Shown here: positions 10,925 through 24,246 of the stretch, in pieces | Numbering within the stretch: position 1 is the first letter of the stretch | Layout: the number at the start of each line of letters is the position of its first letter | NCBI GenBank assembly: GCA_963971425.1 | Contig: OZ020516.1 | Coordinates: 15,302,593 to 15,366,592, forward strand | Direction: 5' to 3' | Origin: Bryoerythrophyllum caledonicum | Lineage: Eukaryota; Streptophyta; Bryopsida; Pottiales; Pottiaceae | DNA: 64,000 nucleotides | Notes under the pieces: model-generated | What the model was told of the DNA's origin: nothing | Seen by the model: only the letters and a program-made list of their open reading frames with translations | Database searches by the model: none | Translations under genes and position numbers: made by a program

Positions 10925-11300
10925 CAATTTTATTTTTTCCCATCACTGCCTGTAGGATTTTCAAGACTTACTAAGTAACATGCTCATAAAATTTCATAAA
11001 CTTTGAATCTTCGAAAGATCATAGTGTGGGAAGTAAAAAATACAATTCATTTTCATCCATGCGTTGTCTTCACTTGGTGTCAAATTTGTGCACTAGACAA
11101 GGTCTAATTTCATTACCATCATGTCAAGCATGATATAAGTTCCTTGCACACTATTTTTTGGAGGTAAAGAAGGGGTGTAGCATATTCAAAACAACTGTAC
11201 AAGGGGTAGAGGCTCAATACTTGCCAATTTATTTATTTATTGATTGATTTCTTTATTTATTTGGTGTGAATGTGATATGTTTTAGAATAAGAATCCAAAC
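10925..11300 (+). repeat. Dispersed repeat copy related to the 4266-4976 arm
   Basis: Aligns with the right arm of the 3388-4976 inverted repeat: shared TTCACTTGGTG, CAAGGTCTA, GGGGTGTAGCATATTCAAAA and GATATGTTTTAGA blocks. It has no coding content. Confidence 0.6.
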
Positions 11301-11339
11301 AATCACTAAGCTGGTTTACACAGATCCCACTATATTACC

Positions 11340-11700
11340 CCGACGAGTGGTGCACCGTGGCGCATGCTCATCATGGTAGCTAGCCTCGGCCCCCGACCCT
11401 CCCCGCCTCCTTGCCTGCCCATCGCCCGTTCTCGTAGTTCGCGTTCTCCTTGCGCTTCTCTCGTCCCCGACTCCTTCTTTTTCGCCGTCTGCTTGCTCGT
11501 TTGGTTGCAACGCCGTCTGCTTGCTTGCTTGCTCGTGTGCTCGTGTGCTCTTCTGCTTGTTGCTTGTTTCACAACGCTTCTGAAGAGGGGCGACTTCATT
11601 GCACTTCGTTACTTTGTCCCCTTTGATATGTCTGATTTGGTCAGATTGCTCCGAAGGCAGAACGACCATGACTTGCTCTCTTCATTCCTCAGTTGAATAA
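11340..11700 (+). other. GC/CT-rich patch with TTGC microsatellite
   Basis: A sudden CT-rich segment in AT-rich surroundings, with runs of GCTTGC/GCTCGTGT repeats near 11510-11570. It is open in several frames on both strands because of its composition. I cannot support a gene; it may be a fragment of a larger element. Confidence 0.4.
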
Positions 11701-11822
11701 GTTTAATGAAGTTTGTAAACATTTGCTCCAAAAAGAGTATCTGAAATCACGACTGGTTGAATCATTTCAGGTCTTCTAACACAAAGCAGGTTTCTTGCTG
11801 TCATCGCCTCAAACAAAGATAT

Positions 11823-11950
11823 CATGCTCATCCATTCATAATGCATGCTCATCCATTCATAATGCAACATTTACCATTCTACGCAAAGGTATATAAATAG
11901 TGTCTCAAAAGTCCACTAAGGTATATAAATAGTGTCACAAATGGTTTTGG
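11823..11950 (+). repeat. Two small tandem duplications
   Basis: A 21-bp unit (CATGCTCATCCATTCATAAT plus one base) is repeated at about 11824-11865. A roughly 31-bp unit containing AAGGTATATAAATAGTGTC occurs twice between 11886 and 11945. Both look like recent local slippage. Confidence 0.7.
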
Positions 11951-12179
11951 AAAGAGTCACAAACCTTCTATTGCCCAATAGTGAGAATGTGGGACCGATC
12001 CTTGGATTCTAATGATGGTTTGCTTTGTACAATCTATTGCATACTTTGGTAATGTGTGCATTTTAGAAATGATTATTACTAGAGCTGGAAATTGTTGGAA
12101 CAGTGTGCATCGGCCGCCTACATCACGTGAAGGAACATGGGTAGGGATGTCTAGAGATTGATAGGACGCTATGCTGATT

Positions 12180-12862
12180 AGGGAAAAAACAATAGAGAGA
12201 CAATGACGTTCTAGAGCGAGAAGAAGAGGAGCTTGGGGAGAGTTTGCTGCAGTTGGCCTTGGTGGCTAGGATTCCAATTGAAGAGAACATTGATCGACGA
12301 GATGTCGATTGGGTCTCGTCGCCCATTTAAGATTTCATCATGAAGGAACTCGTGAATGCCGAGGAGGACCCTGCGTTTAGACAATCTATATTGGAATCAG
12401 TGTTGTCGAACAAGTAGAAAGGCCGGCACTTGCCGAAGTGTTACCATAGTAACTCTGATGTAAAAGCTAGTCACAATTTTCTTGAGTTGTATTAAAATAA
12501 GTTACGGCTGCTGAAAAATTCTTCTTTGAAGGAGAAACTAGTGAAAAAGAGGACCTTACTCGAGGCTCCGGTTGGTGGTGAAGTGGCGGGCGCACGAGCT
12601 TTGTCAAAGGTTTTGGGAACAAATCCAAAGTGTATCGCTGCAATCGTGCAACGACGTCAAAGCCTATAGCCGAGCGGATCCTCCATTTTCATGTTGCTTT
12701 AGCGTCGGAAGAGGCCCGGTCTGTCTGCCGCTGCAAGAGACCTTGTCATATCTTCGTGGTGTACAGAAACTCGTGTGAGCCCGAACAAGAAGGATGTGAG
12801 GGGAAGGCAAATGGGGCCCAAGGTGTACAAGACGCATACAACCCACCTCCTCCTTGAAAGCC
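12180..12862 (+). pseudogene. Remnant of the N-terminal part of a large uncharacterised plant protein family
   Basis: Protein-like segments appear in shifting frames: ESLLQLALVARIPIEENI near 12240, then VAGARALSKVLGTNPKCIAA near 12590, then TRVSPNKKDVRGRQMGPKVY near 12770-12830 followed by THLLLESQ and a GT donor-like site. From memory, the SPNKKDV...HPTHLL segment precedes a DUF7869-type domain in large, multi-copy plant proteins that may be transposon-borne. A matching C-terminal part lies at 18450-19440 in the same orientation. The copy is clearly decayed. The family assignment is a recollection and was not searched. Confidence 0.4.
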
Positions 12863-13540
12863 AGGTACTTCTGAACCTATCCTCTGCTCTGCGTATATTC
12901 CATGTGGTCGATCGTTGTAAACAAGATATTCTCCAACACGCATGTGTGTGTATAGAAACTATGTGAAGCCTTTCACATATTATATAGGGCATCTTTCTGT
13001 GAGCACTATGGTCACCTCATACACTTGTGAGATCCCTCTCTAGATGTTTTTGTGCATGATGCTTGTATCTTGATATACTTCATAGAGGTATTTGATATAG
13101 TCTAGAAATCTTTCATTATGCAAGTCAATAGGGCTTGTCTTTGTATATACCTTGACATGGTCTAAAGCCCTCAGTCCTTTCAAGAGTTGATAAAGTTAGT
13201 AGAGGTCTTTCATATACTCCATTAGACTTTGGTAATGTCAAAACTCATAAGGGATTGTTATCCTCTTTTTTTTGACAGAGTATAGACCTATGAGTCATAT
13301 CATGTTGATGTACGTCGCAAAGATATCTAATATACAGTTATACTCTAGTAATCTTTTGTATGGTATGTCAACAGCGCTTGTCCTCAAATATACCTTGTCA
13401 AAGTATTAATCTATGAGCCTTTGTATGCTAGTATACTTTGAATATGTCCGAGATACACGCATGCATAGTCTTTCATAGGGTATGCCAAGAGGATTTGTGC
13501 TCAGACATACCGTGGTAGAATAGAAACTTGTGGGAGTCCG
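12863..13540. other. gene-less stretch
   Basis: AT-rich DNA with loosely repeated short motifs (ATGTCAACAGGGCTTGTC-like and TATACCTTG-like blocks recur at 13125-13155, 13360-13400 and 13480-13510), suggesting a diverged tandem structure. No gene seen. Confidence 0.45.
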
Positions 13541-16500
13541 AAACTCCCACTAGGTTACCTTTACAAAAAAATTGAGCTAAAATTGTGCTTTTTAGTTTCG
13601 ATAACCGGCAAAGTAGTTAGTATTGCATAGAAATAGATTGCATAGCAACTAGTGAGAGTAGGATAATGCTTAACTAGTTAAGTAGTATTATAGTGGTGAT
13701 AAAACCAGGCCTTAAATAACCAAGTTTTATGCCCGGTAAGACTTAAAGAGAGTGCCCGAGAAGAATCTCGAGGATATAAATTCAAATCATCATTCAGGGA
13801 AAAATTAGCTAGTCAAGTTTTCCTTAAGTAAATAGATTAATTGTAGTTTTTTTTTTTAGTTTAAATGTTTAGGTTTATTTTTTTTAGTTAGTTAGTTTTG
13901 TCGTTGTTGGAGCCTTAGATTCTTATTCAAAAGAATAGGAATTCAAAAATTATAAGAAAAGAAAAAGATAAAAATGAGAGAAATAAAAAGAATAGAAAAG
14001 AAAAACAAAAATAAAATAAAATAAAAAATAGAATAAAATAAATACTAGCTGATACCCGAGGAAACCTCGATATTAGCTGGGTTTGGGCGACCCCCCCTCT
14101 AAGAGAGTATCCGGGAGTGCCCAAGAAAACCCGAGTACCTAGGAAGACGACCGCCACGAGGGCACAACAGGCCACGAGGGCGAAGACCAAGACCGCCACG
14201 AGGGCACAACAGACCACCGCGAGAGCACAATAAACCGCGAAGAGCAAGAGGAGCGAGAAGAGCAAGAGGAGGGTTTTTAAGTTGCAACTACCTAGGGTTT
14301 GTGGAGCTAGGGTTTGAAGTTGCAACCTAGGGTTTGTGAGAAGATTGGGTTTTCTACGCAACAAGGTGGCAATTTCTAGGCGCGGAAGTGGTGCAAAAAG
14401 ATTCACAACCGCGGCGAGAAGATTCACAGACCAAACCACGACTACAAGGAGGTTGCGGGTGCAACAAGGAGATGACAAGAATTGTGAACAAGGTGATTCT
14501 TCTCAATCGATGGATTTTTCTTGTTTGTACAACTTCCTCGTTTGTAAGATCTCGTCTCATTTTCCTTTTCCCGAGGTGAATTCTGGTTGCCTTGTTTCTG
14601 GTCTAGAGAAAAGTCTCCCGGTAGACTCTACTTAGACCTCGTATGTCCTAGATCTTGAATTCTTGTTACTCGTGCGTCTACTCCTTGTCCTTTAATTTAT
14701 TTTCCATTATCCCGGCCTTGAAGCAAGTCTTCTTTCGTATTCTCCCTATTCTTGCCCACCTTCCCAAGATTGATCCTAACAAGTGGGAGGGGACTGAGCA
14801 AGGAGGAGAGTTGGAGGGAGACCTCACCCGGATGGGTTGCATGGGATTATACAAGAAATCTTGGGTCTTCCAGAAGAGATATGCAGCTGCACAGTTGCTA
14901 CCTCCCGGGACACCTCGGGGAGTCTACCGCGCTAATCCCTCCACATGGACCAGAGAAGTATAGCGCAATGTGTACTCTTTTCAAGAAGAGAAGGGATGGA
15001 CACATGGGTCAACCGGGAGTTGTTGGATAAGCACTTATCTAACTCCTACGACGTATCAGAGTGCTACCGCAGTGATTAATTCACGAACAACCGATCGAGG
15101 AGGGTAGTTGAGTTTTTAAACCCAATCTTCCACCCCAACCGACGTGAAAGAATCACAGCGCAACTGGCCACAATCTACATATAGGCATTCTTCAAGGATT
15201 TCTTCCCGAACTGGAGATTTGTATTGGAAGAAGTGTTCTTGTCACAGCTTCGGGCAATTCAGCAAGATAGATGTTCCAAGACTTTCTTGACTCCATACCT
15301 CATACATTTGTATAGGTATTATAATTGTTTGGAACTAGAAGAAAAGAGGACTTAGAGGCAACGGATGGTTTCATTGGACCATTCTCTCCGGGCCTTTCCC
15401 CAACATACAAAAATATGGTTGGCGCTATCGGCAAATCAACAAGAGGCATCATCATCCTCGTCATTCTAGAACGATGGTAGGTCATCCCAATCTCACCGGG
15501 AAAAACCACCACCACCACCCTAGTTATCCAAGGATCTCACAGTAGAGGAGAAAATAGCTAAGTTCTCCCGAGATTTGACCGGGATGTCCAGCACATGGAG
15601 ATCGAGCTTTTGGAGGCAAAAAGTCTTTCAGAGGGCTCTTCAGAAGGTATTTGGAGTTGAAGACACTGGTGACATATTAACTGCAGCTCGGGAGGTCCGG
15701 AAATAGTTAACCAAAGTGAAGAGGGATCTTCGGACTTCCCCGAAAGAATATGTTGATACAAAGGTCAAGACACATGAGACTATGGTGATACTAACCAAGC
15801 TGCTTGCTGGTCAGACGAGTGCCACCATACCAATGCAAGACCAGAACCCAACCCGGAAGAAGAGAAGATTTATCTATACCAGTTCTCTTTCTTCAAAAGA
15901 TATTGATCCACCCACTCAATGTCCAATGAGTAGAGCGGATTCTCCATCTTCCAAGGAGTGGGGTGTGAAAGTCTATAAGAGACAAGAAGCTCTCTTGGTC
16001 AATCTTCCTAGAAAAAAACCGGTTGATCTTTCTTCTCACACACAGATTCTTGGATTCAATCTCCGGTAGCTATGCTTGTTAATCCGGTGGAGACTTTTCA
16101 TGTATCGGTGGATACTCTCATTATACCGGTAGATACTCTCAACCTGCCGGTAGGCCTCTCGATTGAGACTTCCAACCTTCTAGTGGATTCTGTTGACTAT
16201 GTACCCATGGATACTCCCAATCTTCTAGTCAATCCTTCCATGGATCTACCAGGAGATAAGTCCACTCTTCCGTACAAGTCTTCCGGATGAGCATATGTTA
16301 TGTGTTATTGTAGATATATCTTATTTGTTGATAGGATGTTGCTAGGTGCGGTAGATTAACGACAGGGTGAGAGTAGTGATGTCGATGGAGCCCCATTGTG
16401 CACCCGGTCTCAATCACTTGAGTGATTTCTCGGGCTACTTACTTTTGTTAAAGAATGTTTTACCAGTCTCGGACCGGGAGTCTTCCGGTTTACGGGTCTA

Positions 16501-17600
16501 ACCGGTAATCCGTCGGTGACTAGGCAACCCTCAATTCTAGAATCTAGATGCTCTTTCCCACCTATTGGGTATTTAGATTTTGGAGGGTAGCTAGTGACCT
16601 TTGTGTACTTCAGGAGCCTTGGGCTTTTGGTTTAAGTACTCTTGTCTTTGTTGATTTGATTGCGTTTTGCCTTCATTGTTTGTGTCTAGAGTCATTGTTG
16701 AGTTTGTGTGAGTAGAGAGAGAGGGAGTTGACTCCTCCTAGTGGATCTTTGCTAGGATGTACAAGGTTGTGGCTGGTTGAATGTTATGTGGTTGAATGTG
16801 AGCTAAGGCTTCCAGAAGGAGTAAGATATTTAGGCTAGATAGTGGAATAAGATTTGAGATCTACTTCAAACTTTAGACCGGTTGGACCGGATAGAGTTGC
16901 TTATCAGATGGGATCCGGGAAGCCCACTACTATTTATGATAGTATCTTTTAAGTGGAAAGTATTTGGATAAGTGGGGAGGAGGGGTAACGTCTCTCTTCT
17001 TGGTACACCGGGAGAGATCCCGGCTAAGCTTAAGTCAGGAGTATTCCCAATTTTCTACCCTTACAGTGGATGAGATTCCTTGATCCCCGTGGAAGGTTGT
17101 CTTGCTTATATAAATTACTTAGCACTAGATTGGTGTGATTCTTGTATCTTCCATGTTTGATTCATTTAGTGTGGTTGTAGTTAAAACCCGGCTTTACGTG
17201 ACTGGTTTACTGGGATTTTTTTTCAGTAAACCGTGAAGGCCGATAAACTAGCTGCAACCTTTTAACTCTTTCATGGTGTAGACTTAGGTTGTGGAGATTG
17301 TGGTCTCTAGGTTGTGAGAACAGAGGGCAGTGACTTTCCAAGCATAGTAAAAACTTTACCGGAAAACTGCTCTGATGCTCAATAAAGTTTAAATTAAACA
17401 ATTGTGGTTATTGGTTACCGGTCACTAAGGTACCGGGGAAGCTATCTTCCCGGATGTGCTGAGGTATTGAGTTTGAATTGTCCTCAGATTTAGAAAGTTT
17501 GACACATAATAAAAATCCCTGGAAACGATCTGGTTATGTGGGCTTGCTTAAGGGTGATAGTCAAGTAAGGTGGTACGAAAACCTCCCACAAAGGATGTAG
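13540..17600 (+). mobile_element. Decayed mobile element of unknown class
   Basis: This block has its own base composition (frequent CCGGT, ACCGG and CCCGG) and begins and ends near short inverted TTGTGGGAG/CTCCCACAA motifs (13529 and 17585). It holds coding-like pieces on the plus strand, for example residues like LRAIQQDRCSKTFLTPYLIH near 15240-15310 and a Lys/Arg-rich tail at 15716-16069. A short run of VDT(L)-type repeats follows at 16080-16260. The pieces look like one long-dead reading frame; I do not recognise the family. It may be a retroelement fossil or a large DNA element. It looks old and broken in several places. Confidence 0.35.
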
Positions 17601-18449
17601 GGACAAGTCAGGAGCCTTCTTTTGCTACCTGGTGCCAATGTGGGTTTGATTTTGGAATTCTTCTTATGGAATGTAATTGCTTACCTCAATAGCAGTATGA
17701 GAATATTAAAAAATAGAGTTCCAGCTCATGGTTTGGGCAATAGAAGTATATCTTTTATTACTACATATTTGTCACAGGTATGTCAAATTTTACAAATATA
17801 CTTCTTTTGAGAGTTTCATGGGGTGAAATACTTCAAATTATTTTGGAAGACATTCATACCATAATGTACATGTACATTTAATTGAAAATTTAAGATCCAA
17901 AACTTAATTTGACTTTTATTGATAAAATATAAGCTATTTTTTCATGAAGCCTAAATAAAAAATAAATGTTGATTTTTGCTGCATATTCTTATCGAACCTT
18001 CTTCACATGTAAAAATCTATCTTGGTATATTAAGTATTTTATAAAATACTTTTTTTTCCATCATTTTCTTCAAAACCTAGTTTTTGATGCCTTGATTTAA
18101 CATATATACTGCGTAGTATATTTTGGTTTATTTTTAGTCTTTGTAGTATGCAGTATACTCATATCCGGAAAGGGTTGGGCCACTTATAGAGCAACATGTG
18201 TTTTGACAACACAAAGTCCAAAAAATCAACACTTTATTCAAGATATTTTCAGCTCACCTAGGTTTTTAATGGCCATGATTTCTTCACACCTAATCAATGA
18301 ACGGTTGGCATTCAACAACAATTTAACAAAGGGCTTCAAAACAAATATACTATGGAGTATATGGTTTTTGCCCAAAAGTGAGCCTCCTTAGTTGGCTTCT
18401 ATCCTGAAAGTTAATTTCGGTTAACTTTGGGAATTACGAAGTACTGGAC
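17601..18449. other. gene-less AT-rich stretch
   Basis: AT-rich sequence with no recognisable domain. It may contain introns of the remnant that follows. Confidence 0.4.
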
Positions 18450-19440
18450 TACGACACTCTGGTAACAAATAACTCGGCTGTACCCGTCCTCCTTCCACAA
18501 AAGTTATATTTGCAGCTGGACAACTCTGCAAAAGGCAATAAGAACCGGTTTCTCATGGCGTTCTTATCGATGTTGACTTATCAAAGGGTGTTCACAAAAA
18601 TCCAAGTTGGTTTCTTATTAGTGGGGTACACGCATGAGGATATTGATGCTTATTTTAGCCACTTATCCAAGACCTTGAAGAGTCAAAATACTTTTAAGTT
18701 ATATTGTCGCGGATTTTATGATGTCCTTCATGCAATTGCAGGACTTGGGTTTAATGCCCGAGTTTGTTCAAGAGCTTGTTGATTTCAAATCTTTCGTCCA
18801 AGGTTATATTCATGATGATGCTCACAGATTTGTTGACTCAAGAGAGATGCACCTCTTTGAATTCTACGTAGATGAAGAATAGTGGCGTCATGCAATTTAA
18901 GGAACTTGCAGTTTATGCGCACTAGCTACCCAAAGACAAGCCTACTATTTTTCTTTGGAAGGAGGATGTTGATGGAAAACCAATGATACCTTCTGGCCTT
19001 CCAAATCCAATACCTTTCTGACGGTTGTGGGGCAATGAGGTTCCTTCTTCCAGACAATCTAGACAAGGCAAGAGAGAAGGTTTTCAAAGTCTTGATAATA
19101 GGTCGTTCATCAAGTGTGGAATTTGAGGTTATGTAGAGTTCTGGGAACACAAGATGCTTGAAAGTTTGGGCTTTTAATAGGATTTTCCACCTTATATCGA
19201 ATACTGGAATAGAATACTTGCAAAACTAGAGAAATCTTTGGGCCTTCCACTCATGCAGCCTTGGTAGAAGGCTTTTGGCCAATTCATGATTGGAGAGCAA
19301 GAGATCCAGCTCCATTAAGCCTCATTACTAGTGGAGATGTCACACATGAAGATGACGAACTTGAACTTTACTACGGTCTAAGGAAAGAGAGACCAAAGGA
19401 CGCCTTGAATCCATGGCGAGATGTCGGAGCGGAATTATAG
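18450..19440 (+). pseudogene. Remnant of a DUF7869-like C-terminal domain
   Basis: The best segment reads LYLQLDNSAKGNKNRFLMAF, then FTKIQVGFLLVGYTHEDIDA and YFSHLSKTLKS (18500-18690). In other frames it goes on to MPEFVQELVDFKSF and MHLFEFYVDEE (18750-18880), LWKEDVDGKPMIPSGLPNPI (18955-19015) and EYWNRILAKLEKSLG (19195-19240). The QLDN...VGHTHEDID pattern is how I remember DUF7869, found in large plant, algal and animal proteins of unknown role, often in many copies. The order of the segments is preserved but the frame is lost repeatedly, so this is a dead copy. Whether it was a host gene or a transposon gene is open. Confidence 0.5.
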
Positions 19441-19920
19441 GTCCTTCTCCGTCCTTCACATCCCAAAATATATCCCGTCTGGTTAGGGAGAGCATGTTCA
19501 GTAGTTACTTGTGAAAGAGTACATACGGTATATGGGAAGTTCATTATCCAATTCTGAGAGCCAAGAAATCAATTCAAAAACCACAAGAAGAAGTATAAGG
19601 ATTGTTGGGCAGCAACGTGGATTCCGAATAAACGATGTCTACTTCAAGTTCATGTTCATGCCTTCGTATTTGCCTCCGCGTCAGGTAAAACAAATCCTAA
19701 GACTCGGACAATTTCAAAAAGGTATGGAATTGCAGCATTGACTAATCTTAAAGCTGCAAACGTGGCGGACCCTTGACCGTAGTAGGGTTCTCCAACGGCA
19801 TCGTAGGATCTTGCAACCTTGACCTTCTCGAAACCCTGCAATGACTTTTTACGATACGACTTATGATTTCGTAGAAGTTTTCCAGCAAGATAGCATAGAT
19901 TTCTCATCGCTCGTCTTTTT

Positions 19921-20389
19921 CTTGAACTCTTCCAACAAGATAGTAGGATCCTACGACCCTCTTGTTCCTCGCTGCCTACGATGAATTTTTACATCTATTG
20001 TAATTATAATGCATTCAATTCGGCGTTGACACTAGTTGTCGACAATGTATGAGCTCTCTTCAAATACTTTTGATCCTATGCTTCACTCCTAGTATACTAC
20101 GTTATTTTCCTGCCATTTGATGCAATTTATTCAATACTCTTATCTCGTAATTTTTTAAAACTCTTCCAGCAAGATAGGAGGATCCTACGGTCCTACTTCT
20201 CCTAGCTGTCTATGTAAGATGCTCACATGTTTGATAACTTTCATATATAAACCTAGGCAATGTGATAATTTCTTTACAATGTATTAGCCCTCTTCAAATA
20301 CTTTTGTTTCTACCAGAATCACTTACATGCTACGTTTGATTCTCACTGTAGATGCAATATATACATTATTCTCCTCACTTCTACTACTA
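19921..20389 (+). repeat. Diverged 234-bp tandem duplication
   Basis: Two units lie about 234 bp apart: CTCTTCCAACAAGATAGTAG at 19927 pairs with CTCTTCCAGCAAGATAGGAG at 20161, and CAATGTATGAGCTC at 20043 pairs with CAATGTATTAGCCC at 20277. A partial third unit may precede at about 19868. No coding function. Confidence 0.65.
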
Positions 20390-23204
20390 CCAATAAATAG
20401 GATCTTCCTATACCGTGATGCAAGGTCACTTCTCACCTCTACAATGATCCTCCTATCCTTGCAAGGTCACTTGCTACATCACACATTCCTACAATTTATC
20501 AATTGTTTCTCTTATGAAGCATCTGACTTTCAATATTTATTCACCGTCTTTGTTAAATCATAGGATCTTACAAAGCACCTCTATATCATATTTTGTTGGA
20601 TTTCCCTTGCCTAAATGTGGACCTTGACCAATCTATCAAGCTTTCAAAAGTCCATGTTTACTTAAATGTGGTGTAGACACACTTGATTCAAGAGAACAAA
20701 CACAAACTATCAAGCTAGAGTGGGGCAAGTTTGCAAAGAATACGTGCAGGTAGAAAGTACACCAGTGCGTAAGCAGAATTATGAGGAGATTGAAGAGGAT
20801 GTAAGCAGGTGCAAGAAATGGTCAACGTTAACTAACAGTGAAGCTCAACTACACACAGCTTGGAGCAAAGTGAGATGACCTGAAATTAAGCCCTAAGTAA
20901 TGGTGGAGACGTTTAGACAGTCCGTCAGTGATTACGCAGTGGTTCTGTTGAAAATATTACGAAATGAAATAGATAAAATGAAACTGAAGTAAAATAATGC
21001 AGTGGTTCAGAAAGGGCTGTGGGAAGATGAAAAATTAGACCAAGTTTGCAGCATCTTCTAATCCTATACTTGCTAGGTGCCGAGGCCCGAGATGGCAGCA
21101 GTGGCTGCACCTTTTGTCTGCACAGACTGAGATGGTGGTTTCACTGTCAAACTTGATAAGCATGACTGTAATATCATATTGCATCATAATTATAATATCG
21201 TCCCATTACAGAATTAGTGGTACAAGAGGCAGCCTCCCTCTCTTTGAAAATTTCAAGAAGGTGCTCGTGTCATCTCGAAAGTCGCTCCATTTTTGACAAA
21301 TAAGGACTCCGGCCTGCTTTGGAGGCCAGTGTGAATGGAGTCCGTTCGTTCCACTACTAAGTGGTGTTTGTTTACTTGCCTTAGTTATTAAATCAATGGA
21401 AGGCCTTCCTGGTGGTAGCTCAACTAGAGTTTCTTATACAATGTGGAAGTCTTTGGTGGTCTTTAATTCAAGTCAAAAGTAATTTGAGCTACCTTTAAGA
21501 CTGAAGAGAGAGAGGTCATCTTGTACCATGAATTTTAATTGCCTTTCTTTGAGACAGTTAAAGAGATTTCGAATTATTAACAAGTGATTATAATTCTTTG
21601 AAATGAGAAAAGTATGGTAGTCAAATCTTTTTATGTTTCTTCACTTCCCAAGTTATTCCATCAGACTCTAATCCATTAAGTCACGTGAGAAGTGGAAAGA
21701 GAGTCTGGAAAGTTGCAAACTTGTTGGGCTTTAAGGGTTGTCAACCATCTTGTCCAAAAGTATGGAAAGGTCATGATTTGAGGTAATATATAAAAATAGA
21801 TTGTACTAATTTTGTAGGTTTGATTAGTCAATAGATTTTTCTTGAAAGTTTGAATTTTAGAGGGTCGCTACCTTGTGTGAGCCAAAAAGACTTGCTGCAA
21901 CACCTTTAGAGGCTCTTCTGCCCCCTTTTTTTTTATTACAAAAGCAAGGTGAGATTTTAAAACAAAAATATTTAGGAGGTGAGAAGTCTCACCTTGCGTA
22001 TTCCATGGGCCATAGGCTAACATTCCTTGAATAGTAGTGGCTACAATCACGGTATGGTTCATTAAAAGGATTGTTTAGAAGAAGTCTTGGTGCATAAGGA
22101 ACTTGGAAGGAAAGGAAAGGATAAACTCGTAGGGCTTGCCCTTTTATACACAAGATTCCTCACATTTACAAAACTAAATATCATACACCAAAGCCATGAA
22201 TCATATCTTTTGACGTGTCACATGTTATGATTGATTTAAATTTTCCTTTTTGAATCCTTTCCTTGGTGATCCATATTGTAACTATGTCCTACTACAATGA
22301 TACATAACTCTACCGAGGCTCCTAAACCAAGGTTCCACATGCACATGTACATGATTTCTACATCCCCATATAGCCTTCCATGACTACATCCTACATCCGG
22401 ACAGACCATCACCTGGTCATCCAACCTTTTTGCATCCTAGATTTTTGGAGGCCACATCTAGGTCAACGAATATAACTAGAGATGCAAGATTCAATCCTAG
22501 GACGCCATACTGGGTACTTTCAGGAAAATTTTATTGTAACAAGAAATTAAGAAAACTGACACTTATCACGTTGGTCCATTCAATAAGGGTGTGAGGGAGT
22601 ATATGTCCCACACTGTAACAAAAATGATTGTAATACTATATTTTATGAAAAAATGAAGTTTTATTTTAAAATGGTTTGAATTTTATTGATTTATTTGGCA
22701 GTAAAGGATTGCATTCTTACTAGTCTTTTAAAGCCAAAAATGTTCAATAATGTAGTAGAATCCTCTACAACCATGACTATATTATGGAGAGGGAGAGGTT
22801 TGCCCAAGGGGCCTCACCACAAATGAGGAGCCCGACAAGGAGGGCAAGGGTGGCAACTCAACTTGATGCAGAAGACCCCTCATGTCAAGTGAGGCCTCGA
22901 CAGGCGGACCTCTCTCGGCATAGCAACCACTCGGTTTAAAAAAAATCTTAATGCCCGGGATTGTGAGGGAAATATTACCGAGGGATAATCGAAATGAAAA
23001 TCCGTAAGTCCCATTGTCAATGACGTTCCTTCTAGAGAACATCGCAGAAATGAACAAGCTAAAAAACCGAGTGGGTGTTACGATTATGGAGAAACTTCGA
23101 ATGGGACAAATTGTAGAATGTTCTTGTTGACCCATTAGAGTTTTTTTGAAAGTGAAAGTCGTCCACTTGCATGTCACCTCCGACTCTATGGTCTTAATAT
23201 GTGA
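20390..23204. other. gene-less stretch of 2.8 kb
   Basis: AT-rich intergenic sequence with many short frames. I see no domain, RNA gene or repeat boundary that I can support. The minus-strand frame at 22782-23177 (131 codons) has no recognised motif and is probably chance. Confidence 0.45.
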
Positions 23205-23470
23205 GTAACTAGGACCATATGGACATGGTGAGTTGTGACTTGGCTTGGAAAAGTTGTAGGAGAAACTATTGGTCTTGAGAACTTAGGGTGTTAAGGGAGC
23301 TTTATCTTGCATTGGATAGGCCCCAAGAGCATTGAATGCCATGTATTTCATTCAAAAATGGCATCGGATGCAAAAAAATGAGCATGAAATTTCTCATGCT
23401 CTCTCTCTTTCCGTATTTAAATCTCACCCTCCCTTATTCATTTCTTTCCTTTTTAGGAAGGACTCTTACA
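23205..23470 (+). repeat. Dispersed repeat, copy 2
   Basis: Aligns in the same orientation with 2616-2915 (shared AACTATTGGTC, TTGAGAACTTAGGGTGTTA, GGAGCTTTATCTTGCATTGG). Family unknown. Confidence 0.55.
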
Positions 23471-24246
23471 AAACTCAATAGCAAAGAATTCTAATTTAAG
23501 TGATAAGCATTACAAATACTACATTATACTCATGGAAGTAAAAGTATTATCTCAAAGAAGGGAAAGATGGGATACATGGCGGGCGCAACAAGTGAAAGAG
23601 CAAGAGGAAAGAGTAAAAGAAGTAGACCGTAAAGTATATCCAAGAATTCATTTCTTTGTATTGAGCAGGTTTTTCTTTTTCTTTTTGTTAGACTTTGTAG
23701 CATGTGACTTTCCTCTACTATGCTCAAGTGCGGATGCAAAAAACAGAGGAATTACGCTGTGAATTCTCTTGTATAAAAACCATATCTCCTTTGTATAAAA
23801 CCACACATGTGTGTAAATAAAGCAACGCACATGGCCAATTAGAAAAGAACTGATCACTGTTGAGACTCGAAAGTGATTTCAAGAACCTACATCACAAAAA
23901 TCCGAGGGCCTATGAACCATATCTTTCGCATATGAAAATCATATCGTTTCAAGGGCTCCTAGGTATACTATGTTTTTTTATGTAGAAACGATATCATTTG
24001 AATCTTTTGAAAAAATTTATATCGTTACGATATAAAATGTGTATCACAAAGTTTCAATACAAGATTTAAACAAATGATATCTCAAATCCATACGAAAATA
24101 ATTTTATAGAAATCTGATATGAAATTTTTGAAGGCACAATTAAAATCAATGAAATTGCAAAACATTGGTTACAACAAATGAAATGAAATAGAAATATTCA
24201 GCTCGACAGCACCATATTCAATGCCACACCTCTGTATACCGTACCC
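23471..24246. other. gene-less AT-rich stretch
   Basis: Contains AT-rich blocks with frequent CATATC/GATATG, similar in texture to 27400-27800. No gene recognised. Confidence 0.45.

Noticed and set aside
11316-11696. Frames on both strands in the CT-rich patch
   Set aside because: Open on both strands because of composition; no motif. Kept only as a low-complexity patch.
13540-17600. Reading this block firmly as an LTR retrotransposon
   Set aside because: No paired LTRs, reverse transcriptase or integrase motifs were seen. It was kept as an unknown decayed element.
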